Assembly: GCA_905233565.1 (NCBI GenBank)
Contig: CAJOCL010000001.1
Span: 157,101 to 221,100, forward strand
Reading direction: 5' to 3'
Source: an uncultured Synergistales bacterium
GTDB taxonomy: Bacteria > Synergistota > Synergistia > Synergistales > Aminobacteriaceae
Length of the DNA stretch: 64,000 nt
The translations under genes were made by a program, and so were the position numbers. Each line of letters begins with the position of its first letter. The stretch's first letter is position 1. Positions 41,570 to 51,107 of this stretch are shown here, one piece after another. Under the pieces are notes generated by a model. It saw nothing but the letters and a program-made list of their open reading frames with translations. It did not search any database and was not told where the DNA came from.

Positions 41570-43010
41570 AGGAGGTTTGCTTTATGAGGCAAAAACATTT
41601 TTCTATTTCCATTATTATGTTCGTATCCTTATTACTTTTTCTGTAACGGTATTAGGAGGGGGGTGTGGTTCATCTACGCATAATATTTCACAAACTCCGA
41701 ACGAAATTTTCTCCGGCACATGGTCAATGACGAGCGGAACCGCGCAAATCACAATGAACGGTGAAACAGACAACCTCACATTTAAAGACTTCGATTTCAA
41801 TTTTTCCAGCTGCGACCTTGAAAGCACCGATGGCACTGCGATTCTCTCTTCGTTCACTATCATGAAGGGGTCTAAGAGCGGCTACATATCAGCATTCTTA
41901 GACAACGAAAATATAATCACTGAACGCAGCGGCGATTTATGGACATTCACAATGGAAGGTGCTAAAACCTTAAGCATGGAGCTTCTATCAGAGACAGAAG
42001 CCAATATCACTGGAGTTATCGATAACGTCATAGATCCTAACGGCGATCCTATAGCCTGTAACGTAAATATACTCATGAAGAAAGATACTGCTTCAACACC
42101 TGCACTTGATGTTGATGGTATACTTCCCGGACTTTGGCAGACAGTTGACTCAAACGGCAAATACTCAGAGAGCGGAGGAACTATGATAATTCAGGGAGAA
42201 GTTCATTCGTTTAATGACGTGTTCTCATTATTACTTTTTGCTAGTGTAGACATTGAGGGTGGAACTACCGATTCTATTATGCAGACCATGGCAAAGTTTT
42301 CAGGTGACAAAATGTCAACACGAATTCTGTTGGGCTTTCCAACTACGTCTAAATTCTCGCGCATGTTCGCAAATATTTATAAATTTGAGCATACTATCGA
42401 CAAGGATCAATTAGAGTTTTACGCGGTGAAGATTAATGACGAGAATACGGCTTCACTCATAATGCATGAAATAGATCAAAGTCCTAATGAGAGTGAAGAT
42501 GCATTCCAGTTTGAAGGACACGCCGTCATGTCACTGCATAAGAAGCCTGATAATATGACCGTAAATCTTAATGATATGGCAGGTTCTGTCTGGAGTGCTC
42601 AGGATGGCAACGCAGCTTTAGTCACTTACACCGCTCCTCTCTCCTATGAAAACACTGTCTCCTCGCATATTGATGAAATTGAAGCTGGTTCATTGAAACT
42701 CACAATCAATAGCGCGGACATTTCTGATAACTCTTTGAACGCCGTACTTACAGGGACTTTGAATAGTGCTGAGGGTACATATGATATAAATAATATACCT
42801 ATGAAATTCCAATGGCTAAAATATTACAATGTGTGGTACGAAAACTCTCATCACGTAGTGAACGGCAAAAGGTATTACGTGTACTCCACACTGTCGCTCT
42901 TGACGGAAGATTCTGCGGTATTAATTGCCCTTTTAATGGAAGATGAGGATACCACTGAAAAACAATATTATATCCACATAGGCTCTACCCTCAAGAAAGA
43001 AAATCAATAA
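41570..43010 (+). CDS. Putative lipoprotein of unknown function; SD-linked start out of frame with body
   Basis: Body ORF contains VTVLGGGCGSST lipobox-like motif; AGGAGG at 41570 with ATG 41584 in a different frame (MRQKHFSISIIMFVSLLLFL*). Confidence 0.6.
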
Positions 43011-43035
43011 ACTTCAAGAAAATAATTTCAGCATT

Positions 43036-43073
43036 AATCCCTTCGAAATATTAACTAATCGGGGGGATTTTTT
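43036..43073 (+). terminator. Rho-independent terminator of lipoprotein gene
   Basis: AATCCC...GGGATT followed by T-run. Confidence 0.5.
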
Positions 43074-43127
43074 ACTTGTACAACTCATAGTTTGAGGCTC
43101 ATATGAAGAAAAAATTCGTTGCCGGAA

Positions 43128-43405
43128 AGGGTTTGTCAATAGTTTTGTGTAATTAATTTTCATATCCCGAAAACTCTATCAGCTCCGAATAGAATGGCAA
43201 ACTGATTTAGTGCCAGTCCCCAGTTTCTAATCGGCATAGTCCATTTTTTAGCGGCTTTATTTATTGCAAGATACATAATCTTGATTATCGCTTCATCATC
43301 AGGAAAAGCTACTCTATTTTTCGTAACTTTTCTCAACGAGGCGTTCAACGACTCAATAGCGTTAGTTGTATAGATTACACGCCGTATTTCTTCAGGATAT
43401 TTGAA
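43128..43405 (-). mobile_element. IS256-family (Mutator-type) element remnant: terminal repeat plus 3' end of transposase
   Basis: [74 protein letters not shown]; adjacent TGTCAATAGTTTTGTGTAATT resembles an IS256-type end. Confidence 0.88.
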
Positions 43406-43497
43406 ACGCTATAAACATCAATAGCTTCTGCGATAATTTCACTCAACATTGTATAAATTCGGCTTCAGAAATTCACAGGACGGAATATCTCTGTTCA

Positions 43498-43748
43498 CGT
43501 TCAATCGGCGTAATTGACCGCGCAATCAACAAAATCTCTTCTCAGCGCGCAAAAATCGGCGCATTCATTAACGGTCTTGAACACACAATGGAAATCTCAC
43601 AAGCGCAGAGAGCAGAATACGCGATGCAGACATGGCCCAAACAATGATGGAATTTGTAAAACTTCAGGTTCTCAATCAGTCCGGTACTTCAATGCTTGCA
43701 CAGGCTAACCAGCTTCCTCAGTCCGTTCTCAGCCTTTTAGGAAGTTAG
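43498..43748 (+). pseudogene. Flagellin C-terminal remnant in two frames
   Basis: Frame 1 [31 protein letters not shown]; frame 2 (from 43605) [47 protein letters not shown]. Confidence 0.9.
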
Positions 43749-43752
43749 AGGC

Positions 43753-43803
43753 AAAAAAAATACCTCCACTTAACTCAATTTTAAGAGGAGGTATTAAATT
43801 TTT
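43753..43803. terminator. Bidirectional terminator (metK side and flagellin-remnant side)
   Basis: AATACCTCC...GGAGGTATT with A8 / T6 flanks. Confidence 0.75.
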
Positions 43804-43809
43804 TAACTG

Positions 43810-45012
43810 CTAAATTCCCGCAGCTTTTCTTAATGCTTCTGCCCTGTCCGTCTTCTCCCAGCCCGGCAGATTAGGAAGGTCAATCCTTCCCATATGTCCG
43901 TATGCAGCAAGTGCTTTATACTGAGGCTTTCTGAGATCCAGATCCCTGATTATCGCAGCCGGCCTGAAGTCAAAATGTTCACGGAGCAGCACGGCAATTC
44001 TTGAATCGTCAATTTTCCCAGTCCCGAAAGTATTCACGTTAAGCGAAACAGGTTCAGCAACTCCGATCGCATATGCAACCTGTATCTGGCATTCGTCCGC
44101 AATCCCGGCCGCAACTATGTTCTTTGCTGCGTAACGCGTCATGTACGCACCGCTCCTGTCAACTTTCGTCGGGTCTTTCCCTGAAAACGCACCGCCCCCG
44201 TGAGGTATCCAGCCGCCGTAAGTGTCGACAATAATCTTCCGTCCCGTCAATCCTGAGTCAGCCATAGGCCCGCCCTTGACAAATCGCCCTGTAGGATTGA
44301 CAAAAATACGCGTGTTTTCGTCAATTAAATTTGCAGGGACTATAGGTGTTATTACGTGTTCGATTATGTCAGCACGGATACGTTCCAAAGTTGCTTCAGG
44401 GTGGTGCTGTGCCGATATTACGATCGTATCTGCGTGAACTGCCCTGCGGTTTTCGTATTTCAATGATACCTGAGTTTTTCCGTCAGGACGGAGATACGAT
44501 AATGTGCCGTTCTTTCGTACTTTTGTGAGCTGACGCGCCAGTGCATGGGATAAAGCAATCGGCATCGGCATAAATTCTTTTGTCTCGTTCGTTGCGTAAC
44601 CGAACATCATACCCTGATCCCCTGCGCCCGTCTTTGCTATATCCTGCTCCGTTATTGTAGTGTCATCGCGGACCTCAATGGCGTTGTCAACTCCCTGTGC
44701 AATGTCGCCCGATTGTTCGTCTATTGCAGTCAAAACTGCACACGTCTCGCCGTCAAATCCGTATTTCGCCCTCGTGTAACCAATCTCGTTAATCGTATCG
44801 CGTGCAATCTTCGGGATGTCAACATAAGTTTTAGTGCTTATTTCACCCGCAACAACTACAAGCCCCGTTGAAACAAGAACTTCACAGGCAACCCTTCCCA
44901 TCGGGTCATCGCTGAGAATGGCATCAAGAACGGCATCTGAAATCTGATCTGCAACTTTATCGGGGTGTCCTTCCGTTACTGACTCTGACGAAAATATGAA
45001 ACTGTCTGACAT
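43810..45012 (-). CDS. metK: S-adenosylmethionine synthetase
   Basis: [52 protein letters not shown]. Confidence 0.98.
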   Translation of the reverse strand: MSDSFIFSSESVTEGHPDKVADQISDAVLDAILSDDPMGRVACEVLVSTGLVVVAGEISTKTYVDIPKIARDTINEIGYTRAKYGFDGETCAVLTAIDEQSGDIAQGVDNAIEVRDDTTITEQDIAKTGAGDQGMMFGYATNETKEFMPMPIALSHALARQLTKVRKNGTLSYLRPDGKTQVSLKYENRRAVHADTIVISAQHHPEATLERIRADIIEHVITPIVPANLIDENTRIFVNPTGRFVKGGPMADSGLTGRKIIVDTYGGWIPHGGGAFSGKDPTKVDRSGAYMTRYAAKNIVAAGIADECQIQVAYAIGVAEPVSLNVNTFGTGKIDDSRIAVLLREHFDFRPAAIIRDLDLRKPQYKALAAYGHMGRIDLPNLPGWEKTDRAEALRKAAGI

Positions 45013-45052
45013 TTTCTATAAATCCTCCTGTTTAAGATTAATATATAAATAC

Positions 45053-45093
45053 ATAAAAAAATGTACCCTCCTGAATAATTCAAGAGAGTACAC
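45053..45093 (-). terminator. Intrinsic terminator of SAM riboswitch expression platform
   Basis: GTACTCTCTTGAA..TTCAGGAGGGTAC stem then T7 (minus strand). Confidence 0.8.
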
Positions 45094-45111
45094 GCTGATT
45101 TTTTTGTCCCT

Positions 45112-45228
45112 CTCTCTCATCACTCAGCTTTGACTTGCTGCCGGTATTGGCACCTGTTCTCTGAAAAAATCCAGATTTGACAGGTTGCCGGGCTTCATGG
45201 GGCCGGTCCCTCCGCCTCTCTCGATAAG
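45112..45228 (-). ncRNA. SAM-I (S-box) riboswitch upstream of metK
   Basis: Minus strand CTTATCGAGAGAGGCGGAGGGACCGGCCCCATGAAGCCCGGCAACC...GGTGCCAATACCGGCAGCA...GATGAGAG, near-consensus S-box. Confidence 0.95.
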
Positions 45229-45257
45229 AGTTATATTATTTTTTACGGTCTAATATT

Positions 45258-45866
45258 CTACTTTGAGTACAACTCGACCGCAAGTATTTCTGTTACGTCA
45301 ATAGGCAGTTCCTCGCGCATAGGCTCGCGTACAAGTTTCGCGCTGAACTGTGCTTTATCCGTCTCAAGATACGGGACATTGAACGACGCAAGGCCGTTGA
45401 AATTCGCATCAATCAGGGGATTAGTGCGTGTTTTTTCCTTGAGCGTTATTACGTCATTGACTTTTACGCCGTATGAAGGAATATCGACTTTTGAACCGTT
45501 CACGAGAATATGACCGTGTGTTACGAGCTGCCTTGCCTGACGGATTGAACGCGCAAAGCCTGTCCTGTAAACAAGATTATCAAGCCTGCATTCAAGAGCC
45601 TTCAAGAGCGCAACGCCTGTCATTTCGTCGCTTTTGCTTGCCTCGCTGAAGTAACGTGCAAACTGACGCTCAAGTATTCCGTAATAAGCCTTAATCTTCT
45701 GTTTTTCCAAGAGCTGAAGTCCGTACTGTGAGACTTTCTGCCCCATACGTGCCGCCGAATTTGTATTCTTTTTTGAATCCGTGCGCTTCAATGCTTTCGG
45801 GTGTCCGCAGACATTAACGCCGAGATGACGGCATAATTTGAATCGAGGTTCCCTACGTGTTGCCAT
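45258..45866 (-). CDS. rpsD: 30S ribosomal protein S4
   Basis: [19 protein letters not shown]...[34 protein letters not shown]; start trimmed from ORF track. Confidence 0.96.
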   Translation of the reverse strand: MATRREPRFKLCRHLGVNVCGHPKALKRTDSKKNTNSAARMGQKVSQYGLQLLEKQKIKAYYGILERQFARYFSEASKSDEMTGVALLKALECRLDNLVYRTGFARSIRQARQLVTHGHILVNGSKVDIPSYGVKVNDVITLKEKTRTNPLIDANFNGLASFNVPYLETDKAQFSAKLVREPMREELPIDVTEILAVELYSK

Positions 45867-45946
45867 GAAAATTAAAACACTCCCTAAAGTAATATTTTTT
45901 TCATATTTTGTTGAGTTTATCACCGGCTTCTGAAAATGTAAAGTTT

Positions 45947-46486
45947 TCAGACATTGCGCCACAATGTAAGCATAAATTCAATGAAACTTTTAACCGTGAA
46001 AGTTCTGACTATAAATGCAATAAATGATATACCGACGCAGCACAGGACGAAATTTTTTTCCCCTCTGCTCATTTCGCCGATTTTCTTTGACATATGAAAA
46101 ACGTGCATCCCGACACTTCTCTTCCATGGGATCAAAAAAGGAACCGTACCGCACCAGGCATCCTCGAGAATATGCAGAACGCAGCCCATAAGCCAAAATC
46201 CGGCGCATGCCCAGACATCAAAGTGAGCGTTACGGCCGTCGACAAGTACTGACAATCTCGGCACTATCCAGCCCGAACGCTGAAAGCATACGCAGGCCAT
46301 TAACAGCCACGGAATAAACCAGTGTGTATAACGTCTGTGATACCTGTTACGTCTTTTTCCGAAAAATACATATTCCGATGAGTCCGGGAACGTGCTGCCT
46401 AAAAAACTGAATGTTGCCGCCAACGGCGACCCCGTAGCACCGATTACAAATGCAAATGTTGATAATCTGTGTCCTTTACCTGTCAT
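45947..46486 (-). CDS. YdjM-family membrane-bound metal-dependent hydrolase
   Basis: [25 protein letters not shown]...HRRYTHWF...[12 protein letters not shown]. Confidence 0.75.
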   Translation of the reverse strand: MTGKGHRLSTFAFVIGATGSPLAATFSFLGSTFPDSSEYVFFGKRRNRYHRRYTHWFIPWLLMACVCFQRSGWIVPRLSVLVDGRNAHFDVWACAGFWLMGCVLHILEDAWCGTVPFLIPWKRSVGMHVFHMSKKIGEMSRGEKNFVLCCVGISFIAFIVRTFTVKSFIEFMLTLWRNV

Positions 46487-46498
46487 TTTTCTTAAATC

Positions 46499-47305
46499 TC
46501 ACTTTTTCAATCTCACAACTCTCGCAATTATTAATATCATCGTATTCATTAATATAACACCTGCACCGGCCGGAATATTGAATATAAACGAGGCAATCAG
46601 GCCAAAAACAAAAGCAATGAATGATATTATGCCCGACATTATGACCAATGAACGGAAGCCGGAAGCGATAATTTTAGCCGTTACTGCCGGAAGTATTATA
46701 ACGCCCGAGATTAAAAGGGTGCCTGTTAATTTCATTCCCGCAACAACGATCATTGCGGTTAAAACTGAAATTATAAGCTGGTAAAACGCCGTATTTATTC
46801 CCAGTGAACGCGCATAATCTTCATTGTAAGTGATTAAAAACAGCCTGTTATAAAGCACTATAAAAACAGATATGACTATGAACGACAAAATCACAGACAG
46901 CAATAAATCATTTTCAGTAACTGCAAGAACGCTGCCGAACAGGTAAGAACTCATGTTTGAGGCTGTCCCCGTCAGCGATGATACTGCTATTCCTGCTGCA
47001 AGTGCCGAAGATGACGCTGCAGCTATTGCTATATCACCTGCAGTTTTGTATTTTCTGCTCACGAACATGATAACGAATGACGCAATAAATACTGACGGCG
47101 CGGCAACATACATGGCCGGAATTTTCAGGGCTGATGATAACGACAGAGACGCGAAGCCGATTTCAGATAATCCGTGACCGATTAAAGAATAATGCTTTAA
47201 CACTAAAATTACTCCCAAGACGGAGGCACACACGGATATTAACGAACCTGCTATTAAAGCCCTGTAAACAAAAGGATAAGACAGCAAGTCAATAACTTCA
47301 TTCAT
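46499..47305 (-). CDS. Metal ABC transporter permease (ZnuB/MntB type)
   Basis: GVILVLKHYSLIGHGLSEIGFASLSLS; ABC-3 permease features. Confidence 0.9.
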   Translation of the reverse strand: MNEVIDLLSYPFVYRALIAGSLISVCASVLGVILVLKHYSLIGHGLSEIGFASLSLSSALKIPAMYVAAPSVFIASFVIMFVSRKYKTAGDIAIAAASSSALAAGIAVSSLTGTASNMSSYLFGSVLAVTENDLLLSVILSFIVISVFIVLYNRLFLITYNEDYARSLGINTAFYQLIISVLTAMIVVAGMKLTGTLLISGVIILPAVTAKIIASGFRSLVIMSGIISFIAFVFGLIASFIFNIPAGAGVILMNTMILIIARVVRLKK

Positions 47306-47935
47306 TTATTGTATTGAAATCCTCCCGCCTGAAATTTTTATTATCCGCCCTTCAGATATTCCGTCAATGTCTGAAATATCGTGAGTTACCATTACGACCG
47401 CGCAGCCTCCTGATAATATATTCCTTATTACGTTGAATAAAACCTCGTGGCTCTGGGCATCAAGACCTGCGCAGGGTTCATCAAGCAATAATAATTCAGG
47501 ATTTCCGCAGATTGCGCGCGCAAGAAAAACGCGCCTCAATTGACCGCCTGAAAGTGTCCTGATTTCTTTATCTGCGAGATCATATATTCCAAGTTCCTTC
47601 ATGGCCGTTAAAGCCCGTTCAGTGTCATCATGAGTGTAAAATAATTTTCCGTGCCTCTGAGTTCCCGTTATGACGATCTCAAACGCCCTTGCAGGAAAAT
47701 CCCTGTCAGCATCTTCATACTGCGGAACATATGACATTTTGCCGGTACGTTCAAGGCTTCCCGAACTTAGCGGCAGTAATCCGGCAATAGCTTTAATGAG
47801 CGTTGATTTTCCCGAACCGTTAGAACCCGTAATAAAAATCATTTCGCCTTCATTTGCTGTCATTGAAACGCCATTAACTGCCGTAACATCGCCGTATTTT
47901 ATTACGGCATTGGAAAGGCGTAATCTTTCAGTCAT
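47306..47935 (-). CDS. Metal ABC transporter ATP-binding protein
   Basis: GSNGSGKSTLIKAIAGLLP, LSGGQLRRVFLARAI; start at MTERLRLSN. Confidence 0.93.
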   Translation of the reverse strand: MTERLRLSNAVIKYGDVTAVNGVSMTANEGEMIFITGSNGSGKSTLIKAIAGLLPLSSGSLERTGKMSYVPQYEDADRDFPARAFEIVITGTQRHGKLFYTHDDTERALTAMKELGIYDLADKEIRTLSGGQLRRVFLARAICGNPELLLLDEPCAGLDAQSHEVLFNVIRNILSGGCAVVMVTHDISDIDGISEGRIIKISGGRISIQ

Positions 47936-48761
47936 GTAACGCCTCTTTAATATTTCTGTAATTCTCGCGCATAATGTCTGTAAACTTAACCGAATCATCA
48001 GGGAGGTTATGACCCGTCCAGAAAGTCAGAATATCCGCGCCGGTCTCGCTGCTTATTGAGCGTAAAATCTGAGTAACTCCGCCGTAATCCGCGAAAATAT
48101 AGCGCGTCCCGTGTTCACGTATGTATCTCATGACTTCGGCCATGCGCCTCAATGAAGGCTCATTCTCACCGTCATATGCACTGACGTATTCAAAACCGTA
48201 ACGCCTCATGAAATAGCCGCCCGAAAATTCACCCGCAAAAACTAAAGCAATGTTATTTTTTTTCATGTTCATGAAATCATCATCAATTTTCTGAAGTTCT
48301 GAACAGTAAATTTCTGCGTTTTCCCTGTAAATCTCAGCGTTGCCAGAATCTGCACTGCACAAGCCCGTTAATATGTTCATGACCATTTTTTGAGCCAGCG
48401 ACAAATCAAGCCATATATGAGGATCGTTATCAGTAAGCGCGATATTTTCAGAAGCGTCAATTATCAGGGTTTCAGAAAGTGATGAAGATATTTTTTCCGC
48501 CCATTGTTCCATATATTTACCCGTGAATATGAAAACGTCAGAATCGTTCAGTGCCTTAATTTCCATAGGCGACGGCTCATAATCATGAGGTTCAACGCCC
48601 GGACGGATCAATAATTTAACGTCTGCTAGATTTCCCGTTATTGACCGCGCGAAGTCATAAACCGGGTACATACTGCAAATAACTGAAATGTTGGCAAACG
48701 CGCCTGATGCTGTGAGTGAAAATGCTGCAAGAAAAATTATTGTTTTTAATCTAAATTTCAT
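47928..48761 (-). CDS. Metal ABC transporter substrate-binding protein
   Basis: Signal peptide; GVEPHDYEPSPMEI, DPHIWLDLSLAQKM (cluster A-I SBP). Confidence 0.9.
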   Translation of the reverse strand: MKFRLKTIIFLAAFSLTASGAFANISVICSMYPVYDFARSITGNLADVKLLIRPGVEPHDYEPSPMEIKALNDSDVFIFTGKYMEQWAEKISSSLSETLIIDASENIALTDNDPHIWLDLSLAQKMVMNILTGLCSADSGNAEIYRENAEIYCSELQKIDDDFMNMKKNNIALVFAGEFSGGYFMRRYGFEYVSAYDGENEPSLRRMAEVMRYIREHGTRYIFADYGGVTQILRSISSETGADILTFWTGHNLPDDSVKFTDIMRENYRNIKEALHD

Positions 48762-48807
48762 TAATATAACATGTCCTGAAGAAAAATTTTAAGTTATTAT
48801 ATCAGAG

Positions 48808-49329
48808 ATGTTTATTTTCATTTCCGGTGAAGAGAGAAGCGGAAAAAGTTATTATGCTGAAAAAAGGCTTTCTGAACTTTCGGGCAGTCCTAAAATCTAT
48901 ATCGCAGCCGCAAAAATTTATGATGACGAAATGAGGGAACGCGTTAAAAATCATCAGGAAATGCGGAAAGATAAAGGCTTCATTACAATTGAATGCCCGT
49001 GTAATTTAGGCAGCGTTAAAATTCCGAAAGATTCAGCAGTCTTGATTGAAAGCCTGACTTTGTGGACAGCTAATGAAATGTTCACGGATGACGGCATAAA
49101 GCCGTGTAATTATGTAATTTCAAAGATATATCATGATTTCATGAACATATTTGAGCGTTCATGTAATATTATTCTTGTCGCTGATGATATATTTTCTGAC
49201 GGGGTTAAATACGGTTCTGAAACTGAAAAATATATCAGGCTGCTTGCTGAAATGCACATAAAATTTGCGTCAATAGCCGATGAAGTAATCGAATGCGTTT
49301 CGGGATTATATATAGCTTATAAAAAATAA
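48808..49329 (+). CDS. Adenosylcobinamide kinase/guanylyltransferase CobU-like
   Basis: FISGEERSGKSYYAEKRL...IYIAAAKIYDDEMRERVKNHQEMRKDKGFITIE...LIESLTLW. Confidence 0.82.
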   Translation: MFIFISGEERSGKSYYAEKRLSELSGSPKIYIAAAKIYDDEMRERVKNHQEMRKDKGFITIECPCNLGSVKIPKDSAVLIESLTLWTANEMFTDDGIKPCNYVISKIYHDFMNIFERSCNIILVADDIFSDGVKYGSETEKYIRLLAEMHIKFASIADEVIECVSGLYIAYKK

Positions 49330-49379
49330 ATTATTAAATTATAATGAGCATGATAAATTAATTTTTGAAAATGTAAAAC

Positions 49380-49910
49380 ATGAATGAGCGTTCAGAATTA
49401 AATTTCAAAGTGAATAACAGTGATGAAGCTTCCGATTATGAAAAACTTATCGGCCAGATTTTGACGAGGGTTAATCAGTTATCCCCGTCAGGTTTTGAAC
49501 AGCTCATTACGGATTTATTAATACGAATGGGCTACGAAGTTTACAGGAACGCCCAGAGAAGGAACAGCTTTTCAGCAATTCAGGGAATAATAATCGAGGA
49601 CAGGCCGGGTTACAATCCGATTTACATTCAGACAAGAAAACTTGAAAAAGGCAGCATAATAACAAGCTGGAACATGCAGAGCTTCGGCGATGCAATCGAA
49701 CGCAAGGCAGGGCGCGGACTTTTGGCGACGAACGCAAATTTTTCAAAGCCCGCACAGGATTACGCAAAGAAAAAGCATATTATCTTAATTGACGGGCATA
49801 TACTGGCACGTTTGATGATAGTGCATAATTTCTGCGTAAACGTCAGGGAAGTTGTCGAAATAAAATCGCTTGACCCTGCAGCATTCAAAGATTATGAAAA
49901 TCAACGCTGA
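49380..49910 (+). CDS. Mrr-like restriction endonuclease-fold protein with degenerate active site
   Basis: LSPSGFEQLITDLLIRMGYEV...NPIYIQTRKL...GRGLLATNANFSKPAQDYAKKKHIILIDGHILARLM. Confidence 0.75.
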   Translation: MNERSELNFKVNNSDEASDYEKLIGQILTRVNQLSPSGFEQLITDLLIRMGYEVYRNAQRRNSFSAIQGIIIEDRPGYNPIYIQTRKLEKGSIITSWNMQSFGDAIERKAGRGLLATNANFSKPAQDYAKKKHIILIDGHILARLMIVHNFCVNVREVVEIKSLDPAAFKDYENQR

Positions 49911-51013
49911 TTAAAAATCTTATCAGAAAGTTCAAGGGCTTTCAAAGCTGCCGTATCCATATCATAATATTTATACTCACCGAGACGGCCTGCAAAAATT
50001 ATGTCCGGGCATTTTCCGCGTGCAAGTTCCCTGTAACTCTCGTAAATTGCGTTATTCTTTTCATTATTAACGGGGTAATAAGGCTCATCACCGCGCTTCC
50101 ATTCGGAAGGAAATTCACGGCTGATAACAGTTCCTTTTGTTTCGAGATTCAAGTAGAAGTGCTTATGTTCAACGCTCCTCATGTAAGGTACGCTTTTATC
50201 AGTCCAGTTTACTACGGCGTTCCCCTGAAAATTATCAGTGTCCGTCATGATTTCATGCTCAAATCTCAAAGTTCTGTATTCAAGGTGGCCGAGAGAATAA
50301 TCGAAATATTCATCAATCTGCCCCGTGTATATTATATTTTCTGCAATTCCCTGAAGTTCATTTCTGTTTTTGCAAAAATCGCAGTTGAGCCTTACTTCAC
50401 AGCCTTCTAACATTTTTTCAATAATTTTCGTGAAGCCGTCAACGGGTATTCCCTGATACAGCGCGTCAAAATAATTATTGTCATATTTGAACCTTACGGG
50501 CAGCCTTTTTATTATGAATGCAGGAAGTTCGTTGCATGGCCGCCCCCATTGTTTTTCGGTGTATTCTTTTATCAAGCGTTCGTAAATGTCAATTCCAACG
50601 AGGCTTATTGCCTGTTCCTCAAGATTTTTAGGCTCTTTGATTCCGGCCATGCGCCTTTGTTCGTCAATTTTAGCCTTTGCCTCTTCAGGAGTTTTTACGC
50701 CCCACATTTTGTTGAAAGTGTACATGCTGAACGGGAGGGAATATATTTCACCCTTGTAATTTGCTATCGGTGAATTGGTGTACCTGTTGAAGACGGCAAA
50801 ATCATTCATGTAATCCCAGACTCTTTTGCTGTTCGTGTGGAATATATGTGCGCCGTACATGTGAACTTGAATATTAATTATATTTTCGGTGTATATATTT
50901 CCGCCTGCGTGGCTGCGTTTGTCTATGACTAATACGGATTTCCCGCGCTTCTTTGCCTCGTGTGAAAATACTGCACCCGTTAAACCTGAACCGACAATAA
51001 GATAATCGTACAT
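49901..51013 (-). CDS. glf: UDP-galactopyranose mutase
   Basis: YDYLIVGSGLTGAVFSHEAKKRGKSVLVIDKRSHAGGN...YGAHIFHTN. Confidence 0.95.
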   Translation of the reverse strand: MYDYLIVGSGLTGAVFSHEAKKRGKSVLVIDKRSHAGGNIYTENIINIQVHMYGAHIFHTNSKRVWDYMNDFAVFNRYTNSPIANYKGEIYSLPFSMYTFNKMWGVKTPEEAKAKIDEQRRMAGIKEPKNLEEQAISLVGIDIYERLIKEYTEKQWGRPCNELPAFIIKRLPVRFKYDNNYFDALYQGIPVDGFTKIIEKMLEGCEVRLNCDFCKNRNELQGIAENIIYTGQIDEYFDYSLGHLEYRTLRFEHEIMTDTDNFQGNAVVNWTDKSVPYMRSVEHKHFYLNLETKGTVISREFPSEWKRGDEPYYPVNNEKNNAIYESYRELARGKCPDIIFAGRLGEYKYYDMDTAALKALELSDKIFNQR

Positions 51014-51107
51014 GATTTTTCCTTTTCTTAATTATAATTAAAGTTAAAATAAGCTGATGATATAATTTTGTCAAATTCCAGGTTATTTATCGAGGGGGAA
51101 AAATTTT

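Noticed and set aside
43514-43708. 64-aa ORF MTAQSTKSLLSAQ...
   Set aside because: Wrong frame of the flagellin relic; the other two frames give the recognisable flagellin segments
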